The notes below the pieces were generated by a model, which was not told the DNA's origin, made no database searches, and saw only the letters and a list, made by a program, of their open reading frames with translations. From Rickettsiaceae bacterium (GTDB lineage: Bacteria > Pseudomonadota > Alphaproteobacteria > Rickettsiales > Rickettsiaceae), in contig JALZUG010000034.1 of NCBI GenBank assembly GCA_023301685.1, positions 31,603 to 95,602 of the forward strand: a DNA stretch of 64,000 nucleotides. Reading direction: 5' to 3'. Position 1 is the first letter of the stretch; each line of letters opens with the position of its first letter. Both the position numbers and the translations under genes were made by a program. Shown here piece after piece: positions 45,292 to 55,573 of this stretch.

Positions 45292-47357
45292 ACGATATGA
45301 TTTCAAAAGAAGCAGCCAAGAAAGAAATTTATTCTTTATCAGAGCAGATAAAAAAATATAATAAAGCATATTATCTTGATGATGCTCCAACAATTTCCGA
45401 CGCTGAATATGATCACCTATTTCAACGCTTACAAAAAATTGAAGAACAATTTCCAGATCTTGTAGTCGAATCAAGCCCCACCCAAACCGTTGGGACAACT
45501 ATACAAGATAAATTCACCAAACATGAACATAAACAAGCAATGCTTTCTCTTGGCAATTGCTTCTCTGAAGACGACTTAATTGATTTTATCGACAGAATAA
45601 AACGATTCTTATCAATCGATGAATTCCCCAAAATATTTTGTGAACCAAAAATTGATGGTGTTTCCTTTTCTGTCACCTATGAGAACGGCAAATTATCCAC
45701 CGGTGCTACCAGAGGCGATGGATATATAGGCGAAAACATCACACAAAATATTAAAACCATTGCTAATCTACCCCATACAATAAATGACTCAACTGATTTT
45801 TTAGAAATCAGAGGAGAAGTATTTATAGAAAAGATAGACTTTGATGAACTAAATGCACAGCAAGAAAAAGAAGGCAAAACTAGATTTGCTAACCCCAGAA
45901 ACTCTGCCGCCGGATCACTTAGGCAGCTAGATACAAGTATAACCGCAAATAGGCCGCTAAAATATTTTGTTTATGCAATAGGACACTCAAGTGAAGTTTT
46001 TGCAAACTCACAGGCAGAATTACTAGATAAGTTTAAAAAGCTTGGCTTTCAAATAAATCCTAATTTGGTCCTAGCAAATAATATAGATGAAATATTACAA
46101 TTTTATAATGATCAAATGCTTGCAAGAGATGCTCTTGCTCATGAAATTGATGGAATTGTTTATAAAGTAAATGATTTTGCTCTTCAAGAAAGGCTTGGCT
46201 ATATCGCAAGAAGCCCACGCTTTGCAATCGCTCATAAATTCCCAGCAGTAATTGCCGAAACCAAATTACTAGATATAACTGTACAAGTTGGTAGAACTGG
46301 AGCACTAACCCCAGTTGCTGAACTAGAACCAATTAAAGTGGGCGGCGTACAAGTATCGCGCGCTACTTTACATAATTTTCAAGAGATTGAACGATTAGAT
46401 ATTCGAATTGGTGATACTGTACTACTGCATCGTGCTGGTGATGTTATACCAAAAGTAACAGAAGTAAATTTAAGCAAACGTCCCAAAAATACTACACCTT
46501 ATTCCACACCAACTAACTGTCCATCTTGCGATTCAAAACTGCACATAGACCCTGTTGATGTCATTGTCAGATGTGACAACGGACTAAACTGTCCAAAGCA
46601 GCTTGGCGAATCTATTAAACACTTTGTTTCAAAGAATGCTCTTAATATCGATGGAATGGGAGCTAAGCAAGTTGAGTTCTTTATTGAAAAAGATATGATT
46701 CAAAACCCTACGGATATCTTTAAATTAGAAGAATTAAACTCCAATTCTTTGCAAAAAATTGAGAACATGCCAGGATGGGGAGTAAAGTCAGTAGAAAATC
46801 TTTTTAATAATATTAAGCAAGCAAAGCAAACAACTTTACCTAGATTTATTTATGCTCTAGGAATTCGTCATATTGGAGAAAATAACGCTAAAGTGCTTAG
46901 CAAGCAATTTGGCACTGCTCCAATATTTATAGATTCAATGGTGAAACTAGAAAAAGGCGATGAAGAAATATTGAGTAATTTAGAAAATCTTGATGGAATT
47001 GGACATAAAATACTCATTGATATAAAAAACTTTTTCGAATGCGAACAAAATACCAATACTACAAGGGAATTATTAGATATCCTAGATATTGTGGATTTTG
47101 TAGATAATATAAAATCTAGCGCTTTATCTGGGCAGAATATTGTTTTTACAGGTAGCTTATCTTCTATATCTAGAAGCGAAGCAAAAGTTCAAGCAGAACA
47201 ACTTGGTGCAAAAGTTGTAAGCTCTGTCTCAAACAATACGAACCTAGTTGTAGCCGGAGAAAAAGCCGGAAGCAAACTAAAAAAAGCAGAAGAGCTCGGA
47301 ATAAAAGTAATATCTGAAGAAGATTGGCAAAAAATTGTAGAAGAGGGTAAGCAATGA
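45288..47357 (+). CDS. ligA: NAD-dependent DNA ligase
   Basis: 689 residues. LigA seals nicks in replication and repair with NAD as cofactor. Domains: Ia NAD-binding helices ([17 protein letters not shown]), adenylation domain with the lysine K121 in [12 protein letters not shown] fold, a four-Cys zinc finger ([12 protein letters not shown] ... RCDNGLNC), HhH domain, and a BRCT domain at about 610-689 ([20 protein letters not shown]). All are complete. Starts 4 nt inside nadC and its end overlaps pepP by 4 nt, so it is co-translated with the gene that makes its cofactor precursor. Confidence 0.97.
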   Translation: MNDMISKEAAKKEIYSLSEQIKKYNKAYYLDDAPTISDAEYDHLFQRLQKIEEQFPDLVVESSPTQTVGTTIQDKFTKHEHKQAMLSLGNCFSEDDLIDFIDRIKRFLSIDEFPKIFCEPKIDGVSFSVTYENGKLSTGATRGDGYIGENITQNIKTIANLPHTINDSTDFLEIRGEVFIEKIDFDELNAQQEKEGKTRFANPRNSAAGSLRQLDTSITANRPLKYFVYAIGHSSEVFANSQAELLDKFKKLGFQINPNLVLANNIDEILQFYNDQMLARDALAHEIDGIVYKVNDFALQERLGYIARSPRFAIAHKFPAVIAETKLLDITVQVGRTGALTPVAELEPIKVGGVQVSRATLHNFQEIERLDIRIGDTVLLHRAGDVIPKVTEVNLSKRPKNTTPYSTPTNCPSCDSKLHIDPVDVIVRCDNGLNCPKQLGESIKHFVSKNALNIDGMGAKQVEFFIEKDMIQNPTDIFKLEELNSNSLQKIENMPGWGVKSVENLFNNIKQAKQTTLPRFIYALGIRHIGENNAKVLSKQFGTAPIFIDSMVKLEKGDEEILSNLENLDGIGHKILIDIKNFFECEQNTNTTRELLDILDIVDFVDNIKSSALSGQNIVFTGSLSSISRSEAKVQAEQLGAKVVSSVSNNTNLVVAGEKAGSKLKKAEELGIKVISEEDWQKIVEEGKQ

Positions 47358-49063
47358 TAGAAAATAGATTAGAACAATTAAGAAAAAATCTCAAAAAGCA
47401 TAATTATTCTGGCTATATTATTTCAACAACTGACGAATATCTCAGTGAATACACTCCAGCATATGCCAAGAGACTTGAGTATATAACTGGCTTTACTGGC
47501 TCAAATGGCATTGCTATTATTCTATCTGATACAGTTTTATTCTTTACTGATGGAAGATATATTAGTCAATCACTAGCTCAATTAGATGACCATTTATTTG
47601 AAGTGTTCGATCAGCAACTACTTCCTGATTTTCCATGGGGAGATTATATAGAGCAAGAGCAAAAAATTGCTTATGATCCCAAAATATTCTCTTACAAATC
47701 TTTAAACCACCTCAAAAAAATTAAACTAAAATCACATAATGAAAATCTAATCGATCAAATCTGGGAAAACCAACCGGCAAAACCAAATTCAACCATATAT
47801 GATTATTCTCCTGAATTTGCTGGCGAAGATTATACTAAAAAAATAAACCATATTAGAGAATTCATTAAAAAACACCAAGCAGAATCCATTGTTATTACGA
47901 ATTCAGACTCTGTTTGCTGGCTTTTAAACATAAGAGCACATGATGTTGAATTTTCTCCACTATTACTTGCACATGCCATTATCACTCTGGATAAAATATA
48001 TCTTTTCACTAGCGAAAATAGATACGATAATGATCATAATAAAGATATAACAATCCTCTCCGATAAAGAATTTTCAAATAAAATTAATAGCTTAAAGGGA
48101 AAAACCTTATTTGATAAGAATTTATGTTCAGATTACATATCAACTCTTATTGAAAGCAAAAATCACAAATACGTCAGTAATCCATGTATCGAATGGAAAG
48201 CTCAGAAAAACTCTACTGAAATAAAATACATGCAAAAAGGCCATGTACAAGATGCCGTTGCAGTATGTGAACTTCTTGCATTTATTGATAGTGAAGATAT
48301 CTCAAATTTATCGGAATATGATATTGGAGAGAAACTTACAAAGCTTCGAGAAAAAGGAAAGTCCTATATAATGGATAGTTTTCCAACAATTTGTGGGTTC
48401 CAAGATAATGGCGCAATAATTCACTATCGCGCGAGAAAAGAAACTGCCAAAAAAATTGAAGGGGAAGGATTGCTTTTGATAGATTCCGGTGGACAATATT
48501 TAGGAGCAACCACAGATATAACGAGAACAATTCCAATTGGAACCCCAACTAATGAGCATAGAGAATATTATACAAAAGTTTTAAAAGGACATATCGCTCT
48601 TAGCATGGCAGTATTCCCAGAAGATAAAACAACTGGAGCTAATCTAGATATATTAGCACGCCAATTTCTCTGGAAAAATGGAAAAGATTATGCACATGGA
48701 ACAGGTCACGGCGTTGGCAGCTTCTTAAGCGTTCACGAAGGGCCACAAAATATTAGTCTTACAGGAATAAAGTCTACCATTAAAAAAGGCATGGTATTGT
48801 CCAATGAACCTGGGTATTACGTACCCGGTGAATTTGGAATCCGTATAGAAAATATGATGTATGCAAAAGAATCAAAACATCCAGGATTTCTAGAATTTGA
48901 AATACTAACCCTAGCCCCCTACTCCAAAGAACTAATCATTCAGGAAATGCTAACCGAAGATGAATTATCTTATCTCAAAGAATATTACTACAACATCGAA
49001 ACCCTAGTCACTCCTTATCTATCTGATGTTACTAGAGCTTGGTTTAAAAAGCAGCTTTTATAA
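47354..49063 (+). CDS. pepP: Xaa-Pro aminopeptidase, M24B family
   Basis: 569 residues, three domains as in the long eukaryote-like aminopeptidase P type. Removes an N-terminal residue before proline, useful when peptides are imported as amino-acid source. Seen: the creatinase-like N-terminal domain ([20 protein letters not shown]), a second domain, and the pita-bread catalytic domain with metal ligands in [19 protein letters not shown] (two Asp), [17 protein letters not shown] (His), SNEPGYY (Glu) and GIRIENMMY (Glu). The ATG overlaps the ligA stop by 4 nt. Third gene of nadC-ligA-pepP. Confidence 0.93.
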   Translation: MIENRLEQLRKNLKKHNYSGYIISTTDEYLSEYTPAYAKRLEYITGFTGSNGIAIILSDTVLFFTDGRYISQSLAQLDDHLFEVFDQQLLPDFPWGDYIEQEQKIAYDPKIFSYKSLNHLKKIKLKSHNENLIDQIWENQPAKPNSTIYDYSPEFAGEDYTKKINHIREFIKKHQAESIVITNSDSVCWLLNIRAHDVEFSPLLLAHAIITLDKIYLFTSENRYDNDHNKDITILSDKEFSNKINSLKGKTLFDKNLCSDYISTLIESKNHKYVSNPCIEWKAQKNSTEIKYMQKGHVQDAVAVCELLAFIDSEDISNLSEYDIGEKLTKLREKGKSYIMDSFPTICGFQDNGAIIHYRARKETAKKIEGEGLLLIDSGGQYLGATTDITRTIPIGTPTNEHREYYTKVLKGHIALSMAVFPEDKTTGANLDILARQFLWKNGKDYAHGTGHGVGSFLSVHEGPQNISLTGIKSTIKKGMVLSNEPGYYVPGEFGIRIENMMYAKESKHPGFLEFEILTLAPYSKELIIQEMLTEDELSYLKEYYYNIETLVTPYLSDVTRAWFKKQLL

Positions 49064-49142
49064 TATAAATAAATCAACTAGTCTCTAAAATTAAACTAAG
49101 CATAGGGTATAAATAATAAGTCAATATTCCTTGCAAAATAAT

Positions 49143-49179
49143 TCACTATTAGTAATTATTTAAAATACTATAATAGTGA
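49143..49179. repeat. Inverted repeat between pepP and the receiver gene
   Basis: 9-bp arms TCACTATTA/TAATAGTGA around 19 nt; one arm overlaps the last codons of the receiver gene. It could act as a weak bidirectional end for the two converging genes, but no T-run is present. Confidence 0.3.
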
Positions 49180-49611
49180 TTCCTCACCAAGTACTTCTAC
49201 TGTATCCGTCTGTTCCGACTGTTCTACTTGTTCATTTTGCCAGAACAATTCTATTTCGCTTTGTACTTGCATCAGGGCGAGTGGTTTTAAAAAAAAGTAA
49301 TTAGCTTCTTTAAAGTCTTTAACCTGCTTAGAGCTAACTAATATAATGCAAGTTTTATTATAGCTTGGATATGAAGAAGAACGACATGTCTTAATAAAAG
49401 TCTTGCCATCCATAATAGGCATCTCACAATCAGAAATTATAGCTTCAAACGAGTTGCCTGGTAATCTATTATCAATTAAATCCAAGGCTTCCTGACCATC
49501 AGAGGCAAGATACACTTTATAGCCCTGATTTTCAAAATATTTACTAAATATCGTACGCAAAAACTTTGAATCATCTACTATAAGCATCTCTTTTTTAAAC
49601 TTCTTACCCAC
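49168..49611 (-). CDS. Stand-alone response-regulator receiver domain
   Basis: 147 residues, a CheY-like receiver without an output domain. Seen: acidic pair D13-D14 in LIVDDSKFLRT, the phosphorylation site D61 in IISDCEMPIMDG, a Ser at the Thr/Ser switch position (LVSSK) and K109 in FLKPL. The last 25 residues are a Gln/Glu-rich tail. The start is a GTG at 49611 with GGGGG upstream; an internal ATG at codon 9 has a weaker site and would trim the first strand. Single-domain receivers act in phosphorelay or motor control; with flagellar genes in this genome a CheY role is possible, but no partner is adjacent. Convergent with pepP. Confidence 0.85.
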   Translation of the reverse strand: MGKKFKKEMLIVDDSKFLRTIFSKYFENQGYKVYLASDGQEALDLIDNRLPGNSFEAIISDCEMPIMDGKTFIKTCRSSSYPSYNKTCIILVSSKQVKDFKEANYFFLKPLALMQVQSEIELFWQNEQVEQSEQTDTVEVLGEESLL

Positions 49612-49796
49612 AAGCGCCCCCTTTTAATACAAAACTTTTAACAGACATAAATGTTTTGATATCAAATGTAAAGGAAATTTATTTGCCTTGGTAAATCTAA
49701 ATAACAGAATCTTAGTATAAAGAATCTACGACTAGGGCAGTTTTTGACTTATAGAACTACTATTTAAAAACTCTTCATGGCTAATATTCAGATAAA

Positions 49797-50438
49797 CTAA
49801 TATTTATGCCTAACTTTTGTTTGCTTTATTTCTTCAGGCTTTTCAAGTTTTTGCTTAAGTTCTATTATTAATGCATCAATTCCTCTTGAAGAAATAACAC
49901 TATTAAACTCAGATTGTTGAGAATTAAGGATACTAATACCTTCAGTAATGATATCACCTATTCTATACGGATTTTTAGTTCTATTTTCTAGTTTATGTAT
50001 TAAATAGTCAATTTTAACCGGTTGCTGCCCTGATGGACGAACGATCTCCATATTAACGATAAACATATCATCATCAATTTGCTTAACATTTTTCAGAACA
50101 GCCTTTTCACCATTGTAATTGCTAGACAAATCTGCATATACTTTTACAACAAATTGTGAATATATTTTTGCAAACTCGGCAATCTTCTTGTCTGATATCA
50201 TACGGCGATTACGCCCCAATGTATACTCAGCCATCCAATCCAGATGTAAATGCGATCTAATTAACCTACTAGATTTTTTATGTCTTTGAGATTCTGTTAA
50301 ATTCTTATCGTGTACTAATTTATACCCTTCATCTATAAGATCCTTTACGTATTTTTTAAGATCCTCTGTATCATTAGATGCATATACCGGAGATACAAAA
50401 AATATAAGAGATAAAAAAATTGATGCTATAGCTCTCAT
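49797..50438 (-). CDS. mlaC: Periplasmic phospholipid-binding protein MlaC
   Basis: 213 residues with a signal peptide (AIASIFLSLIFFVSPVYAS). MlaC ferries phospholipids between the outer-membrane MlaA complex and the inner-membrane MlaFEDB. Seen: the helical N-terminal part with HLHLDWMAEYTLGRNRR (family: xxDxxxxAxxxLGxxWR), FAKIYSQFVVKVYA, and the C-terminal beta part with PVKIDYLIHKLE and YRIGDIITEGISILNSQQSE (family: WKIxDVxIEGVSLxxxxR). Downstream of mlaA, separated by 104 nt. The inner-membrane subunits are not in the window. Confidence 0.92.
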   Translation of the reverse strand: MRAIASIFLSLIFFVSPVYASNDTEDLKKYVKDLIDEGYKLVHDKNLTESQRHKKSSRLIRSHLHLDWMAEYTLGRNRRMISDKKIAEFAKIYSQFVVKVYADLSSNYNGEKAVLKNVKQIDDDMFIVNMEIVRPSGQQPVKIDYLIHKLENRTKNPYRIGDIITEGISILNSQQSEFNSVISSRGIDALIIELKQKLEKPEEIKQTKVRHKY

Positions 50439-50542
50439 TTTATAACCTAATTTACTTTATTAAACTAAATCAGCCAGCATATGTTCTTAGGAACAATATA
50501 GACTGGCTGAAATAAATTATAACAAAAAAATTAATCCTAATA

Positions 50543-51337
50543 CTATTGATTATTAACCGTAGGGCATTTGAAACCTACTGGATAATCCATTTTAGCTTCT
50601 CTTTGTTGTATAATAGCATCCCTAATCGCAACATACGGGTCAGGAGAATTCTTACTAACATGATCTGTAAATGGCATAATCATCTCACGTTTATGCACTA
50701 TTTTTACACCTGTCACTACATTTTTAAAGTCCCTGTGCATCTGATAATTTGCTGGGATTAACATAGTCTTAATTGGATTTAGCAAACTATTAAGTAGCAA
50801 CGGATCCATCACATCACGACCACTAGTACCACCAATAAGTGGTAGAACAATATATGGACCTGATCCAACGCCATAATGACCTAAAGTATTGCCAAATGTT
50901 TGTGGCTCAGCAGTAAGTCCAAACTTACCTGCAACATCAAAAAGACCTAATATTCCAAAAGTTGAGTTTATAGTAAATCTCCAAAAAGTTTTAAACACGC
51001 CATTGGATTTTCCCTGCAGGCCATAATTCACTGTTGATAGTGGCTCCGATATATTATCTACGAAACTTCCTACTCTTTGCTTGGTATATTGGTTAGTAAA
51101 CCTTCCATAGCTCTTAGCAATCGGTCTCAAAATAAATGTATCTAAAACACCATTAACAAAGAAAATTTTACGATTTAAAGACTCATATGGATCATATACT
51201 TGGCAACGATTATTTAATGCTGCGTAATTATATGAATATTTGTCCTTTGAAGCTTTATCTGCCAGAGAAATACTGGCAAACCCACAAATTATAGCTAATA
51301 TTGCGGTATTGATTATTGATCTTAAAAGCACATTCAC
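50543..51337 (-). CDS. mlaA: Outer-membrane lipid-asymmetry protein MlaA (VacJ)
   Basis: 264 residues. MlaA forms a ring in the outer membrane that extracts misplaced phospholipids and passes them to MlaC. Seen: an N-terminal export signal; a possible lipobox ends at C18 in LAIICG but is not certain. The mature protein has DPYESLNRKIFFVNGVLDTF (family: DPxExxNRxxFxFNxxLD), then a GVGSGPYIVLPLIGGTSGRD block (family: xGxxxGPYLVLPxxGPSxxRD), and NSTFGILGLFDVA. All are family signatures. It lies 10 nt after the TPR-methyltransferase and upstream of mlaC. Confidence 0.94.
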   Translation of the reverse strand: MNVLLRSIINTAILAIICGFASISLADKASKDKYSYNYAALNNRCQVYDPYESLNRKIFFVNGVLDTFILRPIAKSYGRFTNQYTKQRVGSFVDNISEPLSTVNYGLQGKSNGVFKTFWRFTINSTFGILGLFDVAGKFGLTAEPQTFGNTLGHYGVGSGPYIVLPLIGGTSGRDVMDPLLLNSLLNPIKTMLIPANYQMHRDFKNVVTGVKIVHKREMIMPFTDHVSKNSPDPYVAIRDAIIQQREAKMDYPVGFKCPTVNNQ

Positions 51338-51347
51338 CTCCTAAAAA

Positions 51348-52355
51348 TTATTTGGTGCACACAAATATAGAGTAATTATTTTTTATTTCTAGTGAAAAGT
51401 CTTTGGCCGATAAGATCTCAAACCCAGCTTCTTCCAGCATACCCCTTACATATTGAGGACTATAAGCAAATTCTAATAGTTTAGCAGATAATCCATTTTG
51501 CTTATCTGCTCTAACTACAAAAGCAAAGTAACCATTAGTATTAAGCACAGAAAACACACTAGTAAAAATCTTTTTCAAATCAATATTAGTAGCAAACCCG
51601 TCTAAACTATACACCACATCATATAAATTTACTTCCTCTCCTAAAAATTCTTCTATAGAAGAATTAATCATGTCGTCATAAGGCTTACTATCAGGGAAAC
51701 ATTGCGGTTGAAGCTCAATCATCTTATCTGATATTTCAACACCTGTAAGATCATACGATTCTTGCATTCTTTTATGTATCTCATCACCAAGCATACCAAT
51801 ATTAGCTCCGAGCTCTAAAATGCTATATTCTTCTGGTAAATTCTTAGCCTGATCATTAAACTCAGACACTAACTCTATAATTAAGTTTTGTTCCTCAGTT
51901 ACATATTTATCCACAACAATATCTGCTATTATGTCTCTATGCATAGAGTGAATTGTTGAAGGAATAGAAGTAGCGCTATCTATCGATTTTACAAATGATA
52001 GCAAACCAATCTCATCAACATCTTCGGCCTTGGTTAAACAAACTATAGACTTGTTGTAATCCTGTTTCATAAAATAGGTCCAACCGAGCCAATAATTTGC
52101 TAATTTATTATCAGGATCTAAAAACCGATCTACGAGCTTAAATCTAAAAATTGCATCATTGTAATTTCTACATCTCAAATGATACACACCAAGATCTAAA
52201 TTACTTTCTGCTAAATTCTTCAGCTTGTAGCGTAGCTTCTTCGTATCATCAGTAATTTTCATAAATTGTTGCTTAAAAAAATTAGGCACAGACATTATGC
52301 ATGATATAGAAGATTTAAATAGATTTGATATTGATGAAAAATATTTTCTTGCCAT
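51348..52355 (-). CDS. TPR and SAM-methyltransferase fusion protein
   Basis: 335 residues. An N-terminal helical part with one or two TPR units (about 50-110: LDLGVYHLRCRNYNDAIFRF, YWLGWTYFMKQDYNKSIVCL) is joined to a class I methyltransferase (about 150-335). SAM-binding motif I is ILELGANIGMLGDEI at 179-193, with the acidic residue E207 in LTGVEISDKMI and a YDVVYSLDGFATNI post-motif. The fold resembles TPR-methyltransferases of unknown substrate in other Rickettsiales. The gene is 10 nt upstream of mlaA, so it shares the mla transcript, and is divergent from the aminotransferase. The substrate cannot be read from sequence. Confidence 0.75.
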   Translation of the reverse strand: MARKYFSSISNLFKSSISCIMSVPNFFKQQFMKITDDTKKLRYKLKNLAESNLDLGVYHLRCRNYNDAIFRFKLVDRFLDPDNKLANYWLGWTYFMKQDYNKSIVCLTKAEDVDEIGLLSFVKSIDSATSIPSTIHSMHRDIIADIVVDKYVTEEQNLIIELVSEFNDQAKNLPEEYSILELGANIGMLGDEIHKRMQESYDLTGVEISDKMIELQPQCFPDSKPYDDMINSSIEEFLGEEVNLYDVVYSLDGFATNIDLKKIFTSVFSVLNTNGYFAFVVRADKQNGLSAKLLEFAYSPQYVRGMLEEAGFEILSAKDFSLEIKNNYSIFVCTK

Positions 52356-52458
52356 ATGATTTATTCACTGGGTTTGATTTGATTTACAAAGAATATTCTC
52401 ATATAATCTCGGTAAGTTCAAACTAATACGGAAAACTAAATAAATAGAGCGTAAAATT

Positions 52459-53661
52459 ATGTCACTTATTGCAACTAGATTACAGGCGGTTAAACCATCC
52501 CCAACACTTGCTGTTACAGCAAAAGCAAAAGAACTCTCAGCTCAAGGGATTAATATTATTTCCTTGGCAGCTGGAGAGCCGGATTTTGATACACCTGAAA
52601 ATATTAAAGAAGCTGCAATAGAAGGAATCACGAATGGCGCAACAAAATACACTATAGTATCTGGTACTATGGAACTTAAAAGAGCTATTTGTGATAAATT
52701 TAAACGAGATAATCAGCTGGATTATGATCAAAGCGAAGTTATTGTAGGAACTGGTGGAAAACAAGTTATTTATAATTTATTCATGGCTACAATTAATAAA
52801 GGCGATGAGGTGATTATACCAGCACCATACTGGGTTTCCTATCCAGATATGGTATTACTTGCTGGCGGAAATCCAGTAACTGTTATGTCGGATATGAGCA
52901 CAGGATTCCGTCCTAAACCATCTGATATTGAAACTGCAATTACTGATAAAACAAAATGGTTTATTTTAAACTCTCCGAGCAACCCATCTGGCGCAGCTTA
53001 TACTGAAGCAGAACTACAAGCTCTAGCTGAAATTTTTAGGAAATATCCACATGTACATATAATGTGCGATGATATATATGAACATATTACATTTGATGGG
53101 TTTGAATTTAAAACTTTAGCAACCGTTGCACCTGATTTAAAAGATAGAATCTTTATTATAAATGGAGTTTCAAAAGCCTACTCTATGACTGGATGGAGAA
53201 TTGGATATGGTGCGGGAAATAAAGATATAATCAAGGCAATGACTGTGATTCAGTCCCAAAGCACATCGAACCCATCTTCAGTAAGCCAAGTAGCAGCTGT
53301 TGAAGCGCTAAATGGAACACAAGATTTTATAAACTCTAATGCAGAGAATTTTTGTGCAAAGCGTGATTTAGTTTTATCCTTATTAGGTGAAGTTGACGAG
53401 CTAGAATGCTATAAATCAGAAGGCGCTTTCTACCTTTTCCCAGAATGCTCAAAGCTTTTTGGCAAAAAAACTCCACACGGTGACACTATTGAAAATAGCT
53501 CTGACCTTGCAACGTATTTACTGGAGAGCGCAAATGTTGCAGTTGTTCCTGGGATAGGCTTTGGATTGGAAGGATATTTTAGAATTTCCTACGCAACTTC
53601 TGAAAAACTTTTAACAGAAAGCTGCAACAGAATCGCTGAGGCAATATCACAACTAGATTAA
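52459..53661 (+). CDS. aatA: Aspartate aminotransferase, class I
   Basis: 400 residues. PLP enzyme linking aspartate/oxaloacetate with glutamate/2-oxoglutarate; the Rickettsiales and rhizobial type may also act on prephenate. Seen: SLAAGEPDFDTPENIKEAAI at the N-terminus, the GGKQVIYNLFMAT region, NSPSNPSGAAYTEAEL, CDDIYEHITFDG, the PLP lysine K239 in NGVSKAYSMTGWRIGYGAG, and RISYATSEKLL at the C-terminus. The stop shares one base with the next start (TAATG), so it heads the coupled lipid A operon although its role is central metabolism. Confidence 0.93.
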   Translation: MSLIATRLQAVKPSPTLAVTAKAKELSAQGINIISLAAGEPDFDTPENIKEAAIEGITNGATKYTIVSGTMELKRAICDKFKRDNQLDYDQSEVIVGTGGKQVIYNLFMATINKGDEVIIPAPYWVSYPDMVLLAGGNPVTVMSDMSTGFRPKPSDIETAITDKTKWFILNSPSNPSGAAYTEAELQALAEIFRKYPHVHIMCDDIYEHITFDGFEFKTLATVAPDLKDRIFIINGVSKAYSMTGWRIGYGAGNKDIIKAMTVIQSQSTSNPSSVSQVAAVEALNGTQDFINSNAENFCAKRDLVLSLLGEVDELECYKSEGAFYLFPECSKLFGKKTPHGDTIENSSDLATYLLESANVAVVPGIGFGLEGYFRISYATSEKLLTESCNRIAEAISQLD

Positions 53662-54323
53662 TGATCAAGAAAGGCTTTAAAAATTTTCTAAAGAATAGCA
53701 ATCTGATACATAATCTATCAGTGAATATATTATTCTTATACTTAAAGACTGCTTATTATACTAGCAAATGGGAGTTTGTTTGGCCGCAAGGTTTAGATAA
53801 AGAAAAACTCAACCAACTTGACGGCGCTTTATTTGCTCTTTGGCATAATCGTCTAGCATTTGGTATGCATATTTTTCAGAAAGTAAATAATGTTTATGCA
53901 CTTGCATCACCTCATACAGATGGAAGACTGATTACTGATGTGATTAGAAAAATGCAATTTAGTGTCATTGAAGGTTCAACAAACCGTAACCCATCCGGAG
54001 CGCTGAAAGAAATAATTTCTAAAATCAATTCTGGAAATAATGTAGTTATCACACCTGACGGACCGAGAGGCCCTGTATATAAAATTAATAGTAGTATAAC
54101 TAAAATTGCAAAAAAGTTTGATAAACCATTGATTCCGGTTTCGTGCGCTGCTAATAAATATTACGAACTAAAAAGTTGGGACAAAATGATTATTCCTAAA
54201 TTTTTTTCTAAAATAACTGTTCGATTTGGAGCTCCAATAGATTTAAAAGAAAACGAAGAAGCAAACGATACTTTGCTAGAACAAACGTTAACTCAACTTT
54301 CAACTCTGGTAAAACCCGAATGA
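53661..54323 (+). CDS. DUF374 lysophospholipid acyltransferase-family protein
   Basis: 220 residues. DUF374 proteins resemble LPLAT acyltransferases and are often found beside waaA and lpxK, as here; their substrate is not established, lipid A or phospholipid being likely. Seen: LFALWHNRLAFGMHIF (family: LxxxWHxRL), ALASPHTDGRLITDVIRKMQ, VIEGSTNRNPSGALKEII (family: RGSSxxGGxxAL), VVITPDGPRGPVYK. The H-x4-D pair of classical acyltransferases is replaced by the H-N-R form typical of DUF374. It overlaps waaA by 4 nt. Confidence 0.85.
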   Translation: MIKKGFKNFLKNSNLIHNLSVNILFLYLKTAYYTSKWEFVWPQGLDKEKLNQLDGALFALWHNRLAFGMHIFQKVNNVYALASPHTDGRLITDVIRKMQFSVIEGSTNRNPSGALKEIISKINSGNNVVITPDGPRGPVYKINSSITKIAKKFDKPLIPVSCAANKYYELKSWDKMIIPKFFSKITVRFGAPIDLKENEEANDTLLEQTLTQLSTLVKPE

Positions 54324-55573
54324 TTTTCCTTTACAACATAGCAAATTTAATATTTTATCCAATATATTGTTTGATATTATTTGTTAGAATCTTAAAAAAT
54401 AAAGATAATGCAAAATCAGCGATCCAAAGACTTGGCGTGATACAGATAAAAAAACCAGAAGGCAAACTAATCTGGATGCATGCTGCAAGCGTTGGTGAGT
54501 CTATGGTGGCAATTACTCTAACAAAGGCATTAAACAAACTATATCCTAATGTAAACTTTCTCATTACAACTGGAACCTTATCTTCTGCAAAAATACTAGA
54601 AAAGTCACTTCCTAAAAATGCTACTCACCAATTCGTACCCCTGGATAACATTATAATCGTCAAAAGATTTTTATCTCACTGGAAACCAGATTTAGGAATA
54701 TTTATTGAATCAGAATTTTGGCCATGCCTTATAAGTGAATCAGCAAAAAAATTCGATATAATAGTAGTCAACGCAAGATTATCAGACAAATCTTACAGCA
54801 GGTGGATGGATAGAAAAGGATTATTCAACACAATAGTTTCATACTTTAAGCTAGTTGCCACACAGAGCGCAACTGACCTTAAAAAATATAAGGAACTTGG
54901 ATGCAAGAAGGCAATAAATTTAGGTAATCTAAAATTCGCTAATAAAGAACTAGATGTTGATGAAAAGCAGCTAAAAGATTTAAAAAATATTTTTCAAAAT
55001 AAGCAGCTTTTTGTAGCAAGTAGCACTCACGCTGAAGACGAAGAAGTAACTCTACAAATAATTAAAGATTTCAAAAAAAACAAGGTAGATTACTACCCTA
55101 TCATTATCTTAAGACACCCAGAAAGGCGAAGTGAGATAAGTAGAAAATGTCGTGATCTAGGGTTATCTTTTACTCTAAGATCTGAAAATAAATCTCCTTC
55201 TCTTCAAGATGATTTATATATAGTGGATAGTTTTGGTGAACTTGGATTATTCTACAGCTTATCAAATATTACCTTTATTGGCGGATCTTTCAAAAGAGGC
55301 GGACATAATTTAGTCGAACCTGCTTATTTTGATAATATTATCATCCTTGGCCCAGATATGAGCAACTTCCAAAATATTGCAACAGATATGATCCAAGGTG
55401 GGTGTGCGATTCAAATCACCGATAAAGAAGAGCTTGCTACAAAAATATTACTCTTCCTTGATAAAAGTAATGAAAAAAAATCGCAGGAATTAATCGGCAA
55501 TGCACGGAAATTCGTAGAAAACCGGGAAGAAACATTAGATAATTATCTAAAAGAGATAAAAAAGTTTTTATGA
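54320..55573 (+). CDS. waaA: 3-deoxy-D-manno-octulosonic acid transferase
   Basis: 417 residues. WaaA transfers Kdo from CMP-Kdo (made by KdsB, 3351-4088) to lipid IVA. Seen: an N-terminal membrane anchor (about 3-24), then QRLGV, the IWMHAASVGESMVAITLTKA block with the catalytic Glu, ITTGTLSSAKILEK, VFIESEFWPCLI-like FIESEFWPC, VVNARLSDKSYSRWMD, and the CMP-binding C-terminal segment GGSFKRGGHNLVEPAYF. All family signatures. It overlaps both neighbours by 4 nt (ATGA). Confidence 0.96.
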   Translation: MIFLYNIANLIFYPIYCLILFVRILKNKDNAKSAIQRLGVIQIKKPEGKLIWMHAASVGESMVAITLTKALNKLYPNVNFLITTGTLSSAKILEKSLPKNATHQFVPLDNIIIVKRFLSHWKPDLGIFIESEFWPCLISESAKKFDIIVVNARLSDKSYSRWMDRKGLFNTIVSYFKLVATQSATDLKKYKELGCKKAINLGNLKFANKELDVDEKQLKDLKNIFQNKQLFVASSTHAEDEEVTLQIIKDFKKNKVDYYPIIILRHPERRSEISRKCRDLGLSFTLRSENKSPSLQDDLYIVDSFGELGLFYSLSNITFIGGSFKRGGHNLVEPAYFDNIIILGPDMSNFQNIATDMIQGGCAIQITDKEELATKILLFLDKSNEKKSQELIGNARKFVENREETLDNYLKEIKKFL

